From CAWBYL01 sp963793025 (lineage in GTDB: Bacteria > Actinomycetota > Acidimicrobiia > Acidimicrobiales > Acidimicrobilacustridaceae): a stretch of DNA of 64,000 nucleotides. The notes below the pieces were generated by a model, which worked only from the letters and a program-made list of their open reading frames with translations, was not told the origin of the DNA and did not search any database. Location: the NCBI GenBank assembly GCA_963793025.1, contig CAWBYL010000006.1, positions 1,116,001 to 1,180,000 on the forward strand, read 5' to 3'. A program made the translations under genes and the position numbers. Numbering within the stretch: position 1 is the first letter of the stretch; each line of letters begins with the position of its first letter. This document shows, one piece after another, positions 8,128-16,563 of the stretch.

Positions 8128-9123
8128 TCAGCCCTGGTAGTTGGCGCGAACCCGTTGGGCGAGGTAGTCGGCCGCGCTGATCGGCGGGTACGTGCCGGCT
8201 GGACCCTCGATCATCACCCGCCGGTTGGCCTGGGCGAAGAAGGCGATGCTGTAGCGGTCACCCTGGGGGTCGTCGGGCCCCGGGGCCTTCACCCGGTGGA
8301 GGGTCGACTGCAGGTCGTCGTCGCTCCAGCGCATGAGCATGTCGCCGATGTTGCAGGTGATGAGCTCGGCGTCGGCCACGACCGGCGTCCACGCCTCGCT
8401 CTCCCGCTCGGCGCCCGGGCACACCTGCAGACCTGACTGGCCGTCCTGCTGGAACAACAGCGTGAGGCAGTCGAAGTCGGTGTGCGCGCCCGCCCGCCAA
8501 CCGCCGACCGCTCCGGCCCCAGGAGCGGGGTAGCGGAGGAGGCGGAGCGTCGACTGGTAGTCAGAGGCCGTGGGGTCGTGCGCCTGCCCGAAGAAATCCG
8601 GGCCGAACCCGAGTCGGTCACCGAAGCACGAGAGGACCAGCATGGCGACCCGCCAGCTGGCCGCTTCCATGGCGACCATCGTCGTCCGGAAGCCGGGCAG
8701 GTCCTCGTCGCTCGGCCACAGACCGGACATGGCCGGGAGGGTGATCTGGTACGACTCCTTCTCGTCGGGTCGGCCCGTGGAGGGTCGGTACTGGCTGCGG
8801 CTCTCCCACCCGGCGTTCAGCCCTCGGTCGAGCGGCCACGACGCCTTGGTCTGTTCGGGGAGGGCGAAGAACCGGGCGCTGGCGGCGAAGGCCGAGCTGA
8901 CCAGCTCGGAGGGCATTCCGTGTCCTCGGAGCTGGAAGAAGCCGTCGTCCCGGGCGGCGGCCCACAGCTGCTCGGTGATCTCGGCGCGTCGTTCGTCGAA
9001 GGCAGCGAGGTCGATGGTGCGGATGGCCCGACTCGTCGTCTCGCGCCCGGCCCCGCCCATGCGGGCCTCTCGGGTCAGCTCGGCCAGCTGCTCCTCGGTG
9101 GCTCGGTTCGACTGGTCCTCCAC
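8128..9123 (-). CDS. isopenicillin N synthase-like 2OG-Fe(II) oxygenase
   Basis: Non-haem iron, 2-oxoglutarate-type dioxygenase, 331 residues from GTG 9123. The N-terminal DIOX_N part (IRTIDLAAF, DGFFQLRGHGMP, ARFFALPEQTKASW) precedes the jelly roll. Iron ligands are His and Asp of AHTDFD and the His of STLHRV; the 2OG-binding Arg is in RYSIAFF. The family hydroxylates, desaturates or cyclises small molecules. A second paralogue is at 59473-60411. No neighbouring pathway identifies the substrate. Confidence 0.88.
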   Translation of the reverse strand: MEDQSNRATEEQLAELTREARMGGAGRETTSRAIRTIDLAAFDERRAEITEQLWAAARDDGFFQLRGHGMPSELVSSAFAASARFFALPEQTKASWPLDRGLNAGWESRSQYRPSTGRPDEKESYQITLPAMSGLWPSDEDLPGFRTTMVAMEAASWRVAMLVLSCFGDRLGFGPDFFGQAHDPTASDYQSTLRLLRYPAPGAGAVGGWRAGAHTDFDCLTLLFQQDGQSGLQVCPGAERESEAWTPVVADAELITCNIGDMLMRWSDDDLQSTLHRVKAPGPDDPQGDRYSIAFFAQANRRVMIEGPAGTYPPISAADYLAQRVRANYQG

Positions 9124-9135
9124 CGGCCCATGCTG

Positions 9136-9603
9136 TCACGGGAACGTCCAGCACCCCGTCTGCTCGAAGCTGCCTGTTCCCGCCCATCCCGCTGTCCGCC
9201 ACCCCAGCACACGCCGGGGCGCCACCGTGGTGAGCGGGCCGTGCGCGTCGACGTCGTAGGGCGATCCGTACTTGGCCCCGTACCCGGCGATCACCTCCGG
9301 AAGGGTCGTCGGTCCCACGACCTCGCCCTCGACGATCACGACGTCGGTGCCGCTGTCGAGGTGGACGGTCACGGGAGAGCCGGGGCCGGAGCGCCGGACG
9401 ATGGTGGGGCTCCCGATGCTGAGGTGGAGCTGATCCCCCGCCCAGACGCCCCAGACCGGACGGGGATGGGGGAGGGGTCCGCCGACGGGGACCACCCAGT
9501 ACGTGCCGGCGGCGGCCAGTTGCCCGTCGACCCACGACCACCGGAGCGGGTCGAGCTCGCTGGGCCGTCCGTAGAGCTCGAGGGTGCGATATCGCCCGTC
9601 CAT
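9136..9603 (-). CDS. pyridoxamine 5'-phosphate oxidase-like (FMN split-barrel) protein
   Basis: A 155-residue protein resembling the FMN/F420-binding split barrel: strands TYWVVPVGGPL, VWGVWAGDQLHLSIGSPTIVRR and VTVHLDSGTDVVIVEGEVV follow the PPOX order (substrate strand, flavin-phosphate strand with the SxGSxT turn, then VHLESG). The usual lysine/arginine cluster after the turn is reduced. The C-terminus ends in RVLGWRTAGWAGTGSFEQTGCWTF, close to the F-x-x-T-R-W-x-F ending of many family members. Enzymatic role unknown. Confidence 0.72.
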   Translation of the reverse strand: MDGRYRTLELYGRPSELDPLRWSWVDGQLAAAGTYWVVPVGGPLPHPRPVWGVWAGDQLHLSIGSPTIVRRSGPGSPVTVHLDSGTDVVIVEGEVVGPTTLPEVIAGYGAKYGSPYDVDAHGPLTTVAPRRVLGWRTAGWAGTGSFEQTGCWTFP

Positions 9604-9614
9604 GCCGTCACCAT

Positions 9615-9627
9615 CCCCGCGGCGGGG
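9615..9627. terminator. small GC hairpin after esterase gene
   Basis: CCCCG-CGG-CGGGG, a 5-base-pair stem in the 39-base gap between the esterase stop and the next gene on the same strand. Short and without a T-run, so weakly supported. Confidence 0.25.
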
Positions 9628-9642
9628 ACCGGTGGCAAGGCG

Positions 9643-10629
9643 TCACGTGCCGAGAACGCCGTTCAGCCACTCGATGGTCGGGGTCATCAGCTGTGAGTCG
9701 AACAGCGGGTCGCCGTGCTGCCAGGTCGGTTCGATCAGGAGCTGGGGGGTCTCGCCGGCGGCGGCGAGGGCGTCGGCCAGGAGCTGTGACTGCTCGAAGG
9801 GCACCTGGCAGTCCGCCGTCCCGTGGGCGATGGAGAAGGCGGGCAGCCGGGTGGCAGTGGCGATGTAGGTGATCGGGTCGGCCTCCGCCGCGGTGTCGGG
9901 CACGCTCTGGAGTGGGGCCCCGAACCAGTTCGACTCGGGTGAGTCGGGGCCGTCGTGGTCGAACGGTGGGGTGCAGGGTCCGCTGTCGGCCTGGGCCTGC
10001 ATGAGGAGCAGGTCGATCGGCCCGTACCAGTCCACCACCGCCTGCACGGCGCTCGACGTTTCGGCGTTCCCGAGGGCGGGATCGTCGAGGAGCGTGGCCT
10101 GATCACCGGTCGTCCCGAGTAGGGCGACCAGGGTCCCGCCGGCCGACTCGCCCCATGCCGCGAACCGTTCGGGGTCGACGGCGAAGGCGTGGGCGTTGGC
10201 CCGCAGCCAGCGCACGGCGGCCTTCACGTCCTGGGCGCCGGCCGGGAACGTGGCCTCGGGTGACAGCCGGTAGTTCACGCTGGCCACCGCGTAGCCGGCG
10301 TCGAGGAGCGGCTGGACCTTCGGCTCGACGTCGCTCTTGTCCCCGGCCTGCCAGGCCCCTCCGTGCACGTAGACCACGAGCGGGGCCGGTGCGGTTCCGG
10401 TGCTCGGGGTCCACAGGTCGAGCACCTGGGCCGACGAGGTCGTGGCGTAGGAGAGGTCGGCGTGCAGGCCGGGCGCGGCGGGGTCGGGTCCGAGGTCGGT
10501 CGCCGCCGTGGGGGCGGACTCCGCCGGGCCGGCCGCCTGGTCATCGGCGGTGGTCCCACCACCGCTCGCGCACGCCGTCAGGACGAGCAGCACGGTGACG
10601 GCGACGATGCACCAACGCAGGCGGGACAT
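9643..10629 (-). CDS. alpha/beta-hydrolase lipoprotein, carboxylesterase-like
   Basis: Exported esterase of the BD-FAE/hormone-sensitive lipase type, 328 residues. From ATG 10629 there is a lipoprotein signal (MSRLRW, hydrophobic VAVTVLLVLTAC) with the lipobox cysteine in LTAC, then a Thr/Ala-rich linker. The oxyanion motif YVHGGAWQAGDKSD, the nucleophile elbow GESAGG and the catalytic His region IAHGTADCQVP are present. Expected to be tethered to the outer face of the membrane and to cleave carboxylic esters. It is divergent from the acyl-CoA dehydrogenase at 10777. Confidence 0.87.
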   Translation of the reverse strand: MSRLRWCIVAVTVLLVLTACASGGGTTADDQAAGPAESAPTAATDLGPDPAAPGLHADLSYATTSSAQVLDLWTPSTGTAPAPLVVYVHGGAWQAGDKSDVEPKVQPLLDAGYAVASVNYRLSPEATFPAGAQDVKAAVRWLRANAHAFAVDPERFAAWGESAGGTLVALLGTTGDQATLLDDPALGNAETSSAVQAVVDWYGPIDLLLMQAQADSGPCTPPFDHDGPDSPESNWFGAPLQSVPDTAAEADPITYIATATRLPAFSIAHGTADCQVPFEQSQLLADALAAAGETPQLLIEPTWQHGDPLFDSQLMTPTIEWLNGVLGT

Positions 10630-10776
10630 GCACGGACCTTCCGGATCGGGTCGCGCCAACGGTAGGTGGCGGTGGTGGTGCTGTGCGGGCGGGTGAGGGG
10701 TGGCCGCCCGACGGCGTCACGGCTCTGACTACGCTCGCCCCGCTGGTGACCACCAGGGGGAACGGAGCGCACCACC

Positions 10777-12933
10777 ATGTCGATCGCCATCACCGACGAC
10801 CATCGGGCCCTTGCCGAGGTGGCCGCCGACTTCCTCGCGCGCCACGACGCGCGAGGCGCCGCCCGGGCCCTGCTCGAGGCCGAGGTCGAGGACCGCCCGC
10901 CCTTCTGGGCGGACCTGGCCGAGCTCGGTTGGCTCGGGCTCCACATCGACGAGGCCCACGGTGGGTCGGGTTTCTCACTCGCCGAGCAGGTCGTCGTGGT
11001 GGAGCAGCTCGGGCGGTCTGTCGCCCCCGGCCCGTTCGTCCCGACCGTCATCGCCAGCGCCACGATCGCCGCTGTCGCCCCCCACGACGTGAAGGACCGC
11101 CTGCTCCCTGGCCTGGCCGACGGATCCCTGGTGGCGGGCATCGGCCTGGACGGCGACCTCGCGGTCACCGGGAGCCGGGTGACCGGATCGGTGCGGACGG
11201 TGCTGGGGGGCGGGATGGCCGACGTGTTCGTCGTCGCCGCCGGAGCCGACCTCGCCGTCGTCGAGCGCTCGGCGCCAGGGGTGGCGGTGGACCTCCCCGC
11301 CGGCATCGATCCCACCCGACGCAGTGCCGAGGTGACCTTCAGCGACGCCCCGGCGACCGTCGTGGTCGGCGGTCGGGCCGCCCTCCTCGACCGGGCCCGT
11401 GTGCTGCTGGCGGCCGAGTGCGTGGGCATCGCCCGCGAGACCACCGAGTCGGCGGCGGCCTACGCCAAGGAGCGCGTCCAGTTCGGTCGTCCCATCGCCA
11501 TGTTCCAGGCGGTCAAGCACCACTGCGCCAACATGCTCGTCGAGGCCGAGGTGGCCACCGCGGCGGCGTGGGACGCCGCCCGGGTCGCTCCCGCCGGCGG
11601 GGTCGAGTTCTCCTATGCCGCCGCGGTGGCGGCCACCCTGGCGCCGGCGGCGGCCGACATGGACTCGCAGCTCAACATCCAGGTCCACGGTGGCATCGGG
11701 TTCACCTGGGAGCACGACGCCCACCTCTACCTGCGTCGAACCCTGGCCATCGCCGCCGTCATCGACGCCGAGGCGGCGGCGGTCGACGTCTTCGGGCACC
11801 TGAGCGAGGGGGTCGAGCTGCCCCGCTCGGTCGACCTGCCGCCGGAAGCGGAGAGCTACCGCGCCGGCGCTCGCGCCGCGGCCGCCGGCGTGGTTGACCT
11901 GGACGGCCAGGAGCGGACGAGGGCCCTGGTGGGGTCCGGCTACGCGGTACCGCACTGGCCCGAACCCTGGGGGCGCAACGCGTCAGCGGTGGAGCAGCTG
12001 GTGATCGAGGAGGAGTTCGCGGCGGCGGGCGTCAAACGCCCGAGCTACGGGATCACCGGATGGGTGATCCTCACCATCGCCCAGTTCGCCACCGACGACC
12101 AGGTCGCCCGGTGGATCCGACCGGCTCTCGACCAGGACGTGATCTGGTGTCAGCTGTTCAGCGAGCCCGATGCCGGGTCCGACGCCGCCGGGGTCAAGAC
12201 GAGGGCCACGCGTGTCGACGGCGGCTGGCTGATCAACGGCCAGAAGGTCTGGACCACGGGCGCCCAGCTGGCGAGCTTCGGCCTGGCCACTGTCCGGACC
12301 GATCCCGACGTGCCGAAGCACAACGGCATCACCACCGTCGTGATCGACATGCACGCCGAGGGCGTCGAGGTGCGGCCCCTGCGGATGGTCAACGGCGGTG
12401 CCGAGTTCAACGAGGTGTTCTTCTCCGACGTGTTCGTGCCCGACGACGACGTGGTGGGACCGGTCGACGGGGGCTGGAAGGTGGCACGCGGCACGCTGGG
12501 GAACGAGAGCGTGAGCATCGGCAGTGGGGACGGGGGCATGACGGTCCCCCCGGACTGGTTCGTGGCTCCCATGGTCGCCCACCCCGGGCGCCTCGCCGGT
12601 GGCGCGGGGCGCATCGGCCGGGCGACGGCGCGCGCCCAGGCCGCCGACACGCTGAACCTGCGCAGCGCCCAGCGGGCGGTGGCGGGGGGCGAGCCGGGAC
12701 CGGAGGGTGCGGTCACCAAGCTGCTCGGATCCGAGAACGTGCAGGAGGCGGCGGCCATCCTGTTCGAGCTCAGCGGCCCCGACGGGGCCTACCTCGACGG
12801 CCCCGGTGCCCTCGGCGGCTCGCTGGCCCTCATGCACCGTGCCCTGGCCATCGCCGGGGGCACCTCGGAGATCAAGCGGAACCAGATCGGTGAGCGCATT
12901 CTGGGCCTCCCCCGCGACCCGCTCATCGACTGA
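10777..12933 (+). CDS. double-length acyl-CoA dehydrogenase (FadE type)
   Basis: FAD-dependent acyl-CoA dehydrogenase of 718 residues, made of two ACAD units. The first half (to about 365) has a divergent N-domain and a complete C-domain with RVQFGRPIAMFQAVKH and VHGGIGFTWEHDAHLYLRR. The second half (about 370-718) has the full N/middle signature LFSEPDAGSDAAGVKTRA and INGQKVWTTGA and ends in GGTSEIKRNQIGERILGLP. The length matches mycobacterial FadE6/FadE22-type proteins of about 720-730 residues. It probably dehydrogenates a bulky or branched acyl-CoA. A Shine-Dalgarno-like GGGGGAACGGAG precedes ATG 10777. Confidence 0.9.
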   Translation: MSIAITDDHRALAEVAADFLARHDARGAARALLEAEVEDRPPFWADLAELGWLGLHIDEAHGGSGFSLAEQVVVVEQLGRSVAPGPFVPTVIASATIAAVAPHDVKDRLLPGLADGSLVAGIGLDGDLAVTGSRVTGSVRTVLGGGMADVFVVAAGADLAVVERSAPGVAVDLPAGIDPTRRSAEVTFSDAPATVVVGGRAALLDRARVLLAAECVGIARETTESAAAYAKERVQFGRPIAMFQAVKHHCANMLVEAEVATAAAWDAARVAPAGGVEFSYAAAVAATLAPAAADMDSQLNIQVHGGIGFTWEHDAHLYLRRTLAIAAVIDAEAAAVDVFGHLSEGVELPRSVDLPPEAESYRAGARAAAAGVVDLDGQERTRALVGSGYAVPHWPEPWGRNASAVEQLVIEEEFAAAGVKRPSYGITGWVILTIAQFATDDQVARWIRPALDQDVIWCQLFSEPDAGSDAAGVKTRATRVDGGWLINGQKVWTTGAQLASFGLATVRTDPDVPKHNGITTVVIDMHAEGVEVRPLRMVNGGAEFNEVFFSDVFVPDDDVVGPVDGGWKVARGTLGNESVSIGSGDGGMTVPPDWFVAPMVAHPGRLAGGAGRIGRATARAQAADTLNLRSAQRAVAGGEPGPEGAVTKLLGSENVQEAAAILFELSGPDGAYLDGPGALGGSLALMHRALAIAGGTSEIKRNQIGERILGLPRDPLID

Positions 12934-12947
12934 GGGTCTGCGGGGTA

Positions 12948-12961
12948 CCGAACCGGTTCGG
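12948..12961. terminator. palindrome at convergent junction
   Basis: CCGAACCGGTTCGG is a perfect 14-base palindrome between the stop of the double acyl-CoA dehydrogenase (12933) and the stop of the convergent Tat-exported protein (12964). It could fold as a 5-bp stem with a CCGG loop and serve both directions; an alternative is a protein-binding site. Confidence 0.4.
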
Positions 12962-12963
12962 CG

Positions 12964-13542
12964 TCAGCTCCCCGTTCGGGTCGCGGTGAACTCGCCCCGC
13001 GCCGCGGTGGTGCTGCGCGCACCGGTGGGGGTGGCGAAGATGGCCAGGTCCACCATCGTCAGCACGCCGGTGAGGTCGAGGATGTACTGCGTGCTCCCGG
13101 CGCCGCCGCAGCTCACCTTGATGCCCTGATCGGACTGGCGGATCCAGGTGTAGGCGGTGTTGACCATCGTCTGGTTGGCCGCGAACCAGTTGATGGTGGA
13201 GGACTGGGTCGTGGTGTCGTCGGCCGAGAAGATGTTGAGCCAGCCGGTGCCCGCGGTGCCCACGACGGTGACGTTGAGCAGGAAGGCCAGATCCTCGGCG
13301 GGGTTGGCCGTGGTGAGCACGTCGAGCTGGCCGCCGCTGATGCGGCCCCCCGCCTGACGGGAGTCGTAGAGCCGGAACGGCGTGGTGGGGAGCAGGAGGG
13401 GAGCCAGCGGATCGGCACCGGCGGCGCTGGAACCGATCACCGTGGCTCCGGCGGCGGCCACGGCGGCGGCCCCGCCCATGGCGAGCATCTGGCGGCGGTG
13501 CATGCCGCCCGTGGACGCGTTCTCCGAGAACTGCTCGGTCAT
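12964..13542 (-). CDS. Tat-exported beta-rich protein, function unknown
   Basis: A 192-residue secreted protein. The twin-arginine signal (HRRQML, then an Ala/Gly-rich hydrophobic stretch, likely cleaved after AAGA) starts at about residue 14. ATG 13542 has a GGGAGAAG ribosome site. The mature part carries PFRLYDSRQAGGRISGGQ, TGWLNIFSADDTT, NQTMVNTAYTWI and STQYILDLTGVL. This order resembles a repeated beta domain (YRLLDTR... start, ...VVGYY-like end) seen in many actinobacterial exoproteins, here as a single copy. Ligand unknown; the export route implies folding before export. Confidence 0.75.
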   Translation of the reverse strand: MTEQFSENASTGGMHRRQMLAMGGAAAVAAAGATVIGSSAAGADPLAPLLLPTTPFRLYDSRQAGGRISGGQLDVLTTANPAEDLAFLLNVTVVGTAGTGWLNIFSADDTTTQSSTINWFAANQTMVNTAYTWIRQSDQGIKVSCGGAGSTQYILDLTGVLTMVDLAIFATPTGARSTTAARGEFTATRTGS

Positions 13543-13648
13543 CGTGCTCTTCTCCCGTCGTTGTTCCGCCTGGACCGGCGGACCCCTTCTGGCCCCCGCC
13601 GCCTCGAAACGTACACGTCGGGCCGCGCCCGGGAGTGCCGGTCCGGCC

Positions 13649-14245
13649 TCACCCCAGGTCGCGAGCCAGACCGTCGAGCAGGTAGTCGAGGTGTTGGGTG
13701 AAGAGGGCTTCGGCGTCGGCCGCGTCGACGCCCGTCGGGTCGGCGCCGGGCTTGCGTCGCCGGCCGGTGTCGTCGCGTCCGACACGAGCCGCCCCACCGC
13801 CGATGATCGAGAAGCCGACCACCGACCACAGCAGGAGCCGGGCCGAACGGACCGCATCGTCGGCCGAGATCCCGGAGCGGCGAAGGATGGCGACGAGGGG
13901 GTCCACGGCCCCGACGTACACCCGACGGCGGGTGCCGAGCACCTTGCCCAGCTCGGGGGCGGACAGGAGGCGGTCGTGCAGGGACGTGGACCAGCGGCGG
14001 GCGTAGTCGATCCAGTGCTCCTCGTCGCCGGGGCTGGGGCTGGCGTCGGTGACGAGCCGGTCGGCGATGGCATCGAGCAGGCCTTCCTTGCTCCCCACCC
14101 GGCTGTAGAGGGGGAAGGGGGAGACACCGAGTCGGGCGGCCACCGAACGCATGCTGACGGCGCCGAGCCCGTCCTCGCGGAGGATGGCGATGGCGGCGTC
14201 GACGACGTCGTCGTGGTCGATCGGTAGCTCACGAGCGCCGGCCAT
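13649..14245 (-). CDS. TetR-family transcriptional regulator
   Basis: A 198-residue repressor-type regulator. The helix-turn-helix lies in VDAAIAILREDGLGAVSMRSVAARLGVSPFPLY..., with ARLGVSPFPLYSRVGSKEGL as the recognition helix and YxxxxxKEGLL end (about 35-55). The C-terminal ligand domain is helical and Ala/Arg-rich. It is divergent from the acyl-CoA dehydrogenase operon with only 23 bases between start codons, and the palindrome between them is the obvious operator. It therefore probably controls that operon and itself, released by an acyl-CoA or related ligand. Confidence 0.88.
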   Translation of the reverse strand: MAGARELPIDHDDVVDAAIAILREDGLGAVSMRSVAARLGVSPFPLYSRVGSKEGLLDAIADRLVTDASPSPGDEEHWIDYARRWSTSLHDRLLSAPELGKVLGTRRRVYVGAVDPLVAILRRSGISADDAVRSARLLLWSVVGFSIIGGGAARVGRDDTGRRRKPGADPTGVDAADAEALFTQHLDYLLDGLARDLG

Positions 14246-14255
14246 GGCCCATACA

Positions 14256-14266
14256 TTACACTGTGA
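14256..14266. promoter_or_regulatory. TetR operator candidate
   Basis: TTACACTGTGA is one mismatch from the palindrome TTACA(C/G)TGTAA, and the symmetry extends outward (ACAT at 14253-14256 matched by ATGT at 14269-14272). It is strikingly AT-rich for this genome and overlaps the start codons of the divergent operon (GTG 14263, ATG 14269), so bound repressor would block both promoters directly. Confidence 0.6.
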
Positions 14267-14268
14267 TT

Positions 14269-15561
14269 ATGTGGGACTTCGAGACTGACCCCGACTTCCA
14301 GCACCAGCTCGACTGGATGCGCACCTTCATCGACGAGCAGATCGTCCCCTTGGAACCGATCCAGGCCGAGCTGCCCCTCGACGAGTGGAACGTGGTGAAG
14401 AAGCACCTCCAGGACCAGGTGAAGGAGCAGGGGCTCTGGGGGGCGTTCCTCGACCCCGAGCTCGGCGGGGCCGGCTTCGGGCAGCTCAAGCTGGCCCTGA
14501 TGTCGGAGATCATCGGTCGTTGCATGATCTCGATGACCATCTTCGGCGTGCAGGCCCCCGACAGCGGGAACATGGAGCTGATGGCTCACGGCGCGAACGA
14601 CGAGCAGAAGAAGCGCTGGCTCGAGCCCAACATGCGAGGCGAGATCTCGAGCGCCTTCGCCCTGACCGAACCGTTCCTCGCCGGAGCTGATCCCACCAGC
14701 ATCGGCACCACCGCGGTGCGCGACGGCGAGGAATGGGTGATCAACGGGCACAAGTGGTTCACCACCAACGGCTCGGTCGCCGACATCATCCTCGTCTTCG
14801 CCGAGACCGACGCCGAGCAACGGCCCCACCGCCACGCATCGATCTTCATCGTCGAGGCGGGCACGCCGGGCATGGACATCGTGCGCGACATCCCCACCAT
14901 GTCCCACCCGGAGGTCGAGTTCGGGAAGGTGGGGAACCACGCCGAGATCGTGTTCCGCGACTGCCGGGTCCCCGCCGACCACCTCATCGGTCAGCCGGGT
15001 GAGGGCTTCGTGCTCGCCCAGAAGCGCCTCGGGGGCGGTCGCATCCATCACGCCATGCGCTGGATCGGTCAGGCCCAGCGCTCGCTGGAGATCATGTGCG
15101 AGCGGGCGGTGTCGCGCGAATCTCACGGGCGTCTGCTCGGTCAGCACCAGATGGTGCAGGATTTCATCGCCACCTCTCACACCGAGATCGAGGCGGCCCG
15201 CCTGCTCACCTTCCGGGCAGCCTGGAAGATGGACAAGTACGGGGCGTCGGCCGTTCGGGCCGACATCTCGATGGTGAAGGCCCACGTCTCGCGGGTGGTG
15301 CTCAACGTCCTCGACCGCACCATCCAGGTGTGCGGCGCGCTCGGCTACTCGAGCGACCTCCCCGTCGAGGGCTGGTACCGGTCCACCCGGTTCGGCACGA
15401 TCGGCGACGGCCCCGACGAGGTCCACAAGACCGTGGTCGCCCGCACCCTGCTCAAGCAGTTCAAGCCGGTCGAGGGGTGGCCGACCGAGCACATCCCGAG
15501 TCGACGTCCGGCCGCTGAGGCCCGCTGGGCGGAGCTGCGGGCCGCGGCGGGGGTGGCGTGA
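14269..15561 (+). CDS. acyl-CoA dehydrogenase (ACAD11-like partner of APH kinase)
   Basis: Acyl-CoA dehydrogenase family protein of 430 residues: MWDFETDPDF, LDPELGGAGFGQLKLALMSE, AFALTEPFLAGADPTSIGT, INGHKWFTTNGSVADI, LGQHQMVQDFIA and VCGALGYSSDLPVEGWYRSTRFGTIGDGPDEVHK. The ending GPDEVHKTVVAR replaces the usual GTSEI motif, as in the ACAD10/11 and FadE-APH paired group. First gene of an operon; its stop overlaps the kinase start (GTGA). ATG 14269 is chosen; GTG 14263 is also in frame. The operator overlaps the start, so the mRNA may be leaderless. Confidence 0.9.
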   Translation: MWDFETDPDFQHQLDWMRTFIDEQIVPLEPIQAELPLDEWNVVKKHLQDQVKEQGLWGAFLDPELGGAGFGQLKLALMSEIIGRCMISMTIFGVQAPDSGNMELMAHGANDEQKKRWLEPNMRGEISSAFALTEPFLAGADPTSIGTTAVRDGEEWVINGHKWFTTNGSVADIILVFAETDAEQRPHRHASIFIVEAGTPGMDIVRDIPTMSHPEVEFGKVGNHAEIVFRDCRVPADHLIGQPGEGFVLAQKRLGGGRIHHAMRWIGQAQRSLEIMCERAVSRESHGRLLGQHQMVQDFIATSHTEIEAARLLTFRAAWKMDKYGASAVRADISMVKAHVSRVVLNVLDRTIQVCGALGYSSDLPVEGWYRSTRFGTIGDGPDEVHKTVVARTLLKQFKPVEGWPTEHIPSRRPAAEARWAELRAAAGVA

Positions 15562-16562
15562 GCTCGACCGACGCCCTGGCTGCGTTCCTCGACGACGCCC
15601 TCGGCGACAGTCGGCCGTTGCTGGTCGAGCCGATGGTGGGCGGCGGCTCCTGTGAGATCTTCGGCCTCGATCGGGGCGACGAGCGCTGGGTGCTGCGCCG
15701 GGCCCCCGCCCACGCCAGCTCTTCCACCGCCCACGACGTCGTCCGCGAGTACCGCATCCTCGATGCCATCAAGGACACCGGGGTGCGCATCCCCCGGCCC
15801 GTGGTCGCGTGTGAGGACCCGAGCGTGTTCGAGTCGTCGTTCTACGTGATGGAGCGCGTGGAGGGCGTACCTGTCCGCACGGGAATCCCGACGGCCTGGG
15901 TCGCCGCTCCGGCCGACCAGCACCGGGCCTTCGAGGAGCTGGTCGACGCCATCGCCTCCATCCACGCCGTCGACTGGCGCTCCGTGGGCCTCGAAGGGCT
16001 CGGCAAGCCCGAGCGCTTCCTCGAGCGCCAGGTCTCGCGCTGGCTGGGCCAGCTCGACTCCTACGAGGGTCGCGAGCTGCGCGAGGCCCGCGACCTGGCC
16101 GACTGGCTCGAGAGCAACCGCCCGCCCGAGCAGGAACCGGCGTTGTTCCACGGCGACTTCAAGATCGACAACGTGCTCTACGCCGAGAGCACCCCGCCCC
16201 ATCTGCTGGCCGTCGTCGACTGGGAGATGGCGTCGATCGGCGACCCGCTCGTCGACGTGGCCTGGGCCATGATCTTCCACCCCGAGCGAGGCAAGCCCAT
16301 GAGCCTCGGCGGCAGTGGCGACCACGCCTTCGACCTCGACCTCGTGCCCACCCAGGAGTCGCTCCTCCAGCGTTACGCCGAGACGTCCGGTCGCGATCTG
16401 TCGGCCTATGCCTGGTACGAGGTCTTCTCCCGTTGGAAGCTGGCCATCGTGTTGGAGGGCAGCTTCGCCAAGTGGCAGCGCGGCGAGTCGACGAAGCCGA
16501 TCCACGAGTACTTCGGCCCCCAGGCCGACATCCTGCTGGCCCAGGCCACGGAGAGGATCTGA
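15558..16562 (+). CDS. APH-like phosphotransferase (putative hydroxyacyl-CoA kinase)
   Basis: Protein-kinase-fold phosphotransferase of the aminoglycoside/choline kinase superfamily, 334 residues from GTG 15558. Nucleotide-loop strand VGGGSCEIFGL, Lys-equivalent region WVLRRAP, catalytic loop HGDFKIDNVLY (about 196-206) and metal motif DWEMASIGDPLVDVAW are intact. It is translationally coupled to the acyl-CoA dehydrogenase. In Pseudomonas LvaA and animal ACAD10/11 such kinases phosphorylate the hydroxyl of 4-hydroxyacyl-CoA before an ACAD-fold enzyme acts. That role is inferred here from order and family, not shown; antibiotic resistance is unlikely. Confidence 0.85.
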   Translation: MSSTDALAAFLDDALGDSRPLLVEPMVGGGSCEIFGLDRGDERWVLRRAPAHASSSTAHDVVREYRILDAIKDTGVRIPRPVVACEDPSVFESSFYVMERVEGVPVRTGIPTAWVAAPADQHRAFEELVDAIASIHAVDWRSVGLEGLGKPERFLERQVSRWLGQLDSYEGRELREARDLADWLESNRPPEQEPALFHGDFKIDNVLYAESTPPHLLAVVDWEMASIGDPLVDVAWAMIFHPERGKPMSLGGSGDHAFDLDLVPTQESLLQRYAETSGRDLSAYAWYEVFSRWKLAIVLEGSFAKWQRGESTKPIHEYFGPQADILLAQATERI

Positions 16563-16563
16563 G

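Noticed and set aside
12964..15492. An 842-codon open frame on the minus strand running through the TetR and acyl-CoA dehydrogenase genes
   Set aside because: Only its last 192 codons (the Tat protein) have protein-like motifs. The rest is antisense of well-supported genes; high GC leaves few stops.
15558..16562. Aminoglycoside resistance gene
   Set aside because: The kinase is coupled to acyl-CoA genes and has the D-W-E-x4-G-D-P signature of metabolic APH-like kinases.
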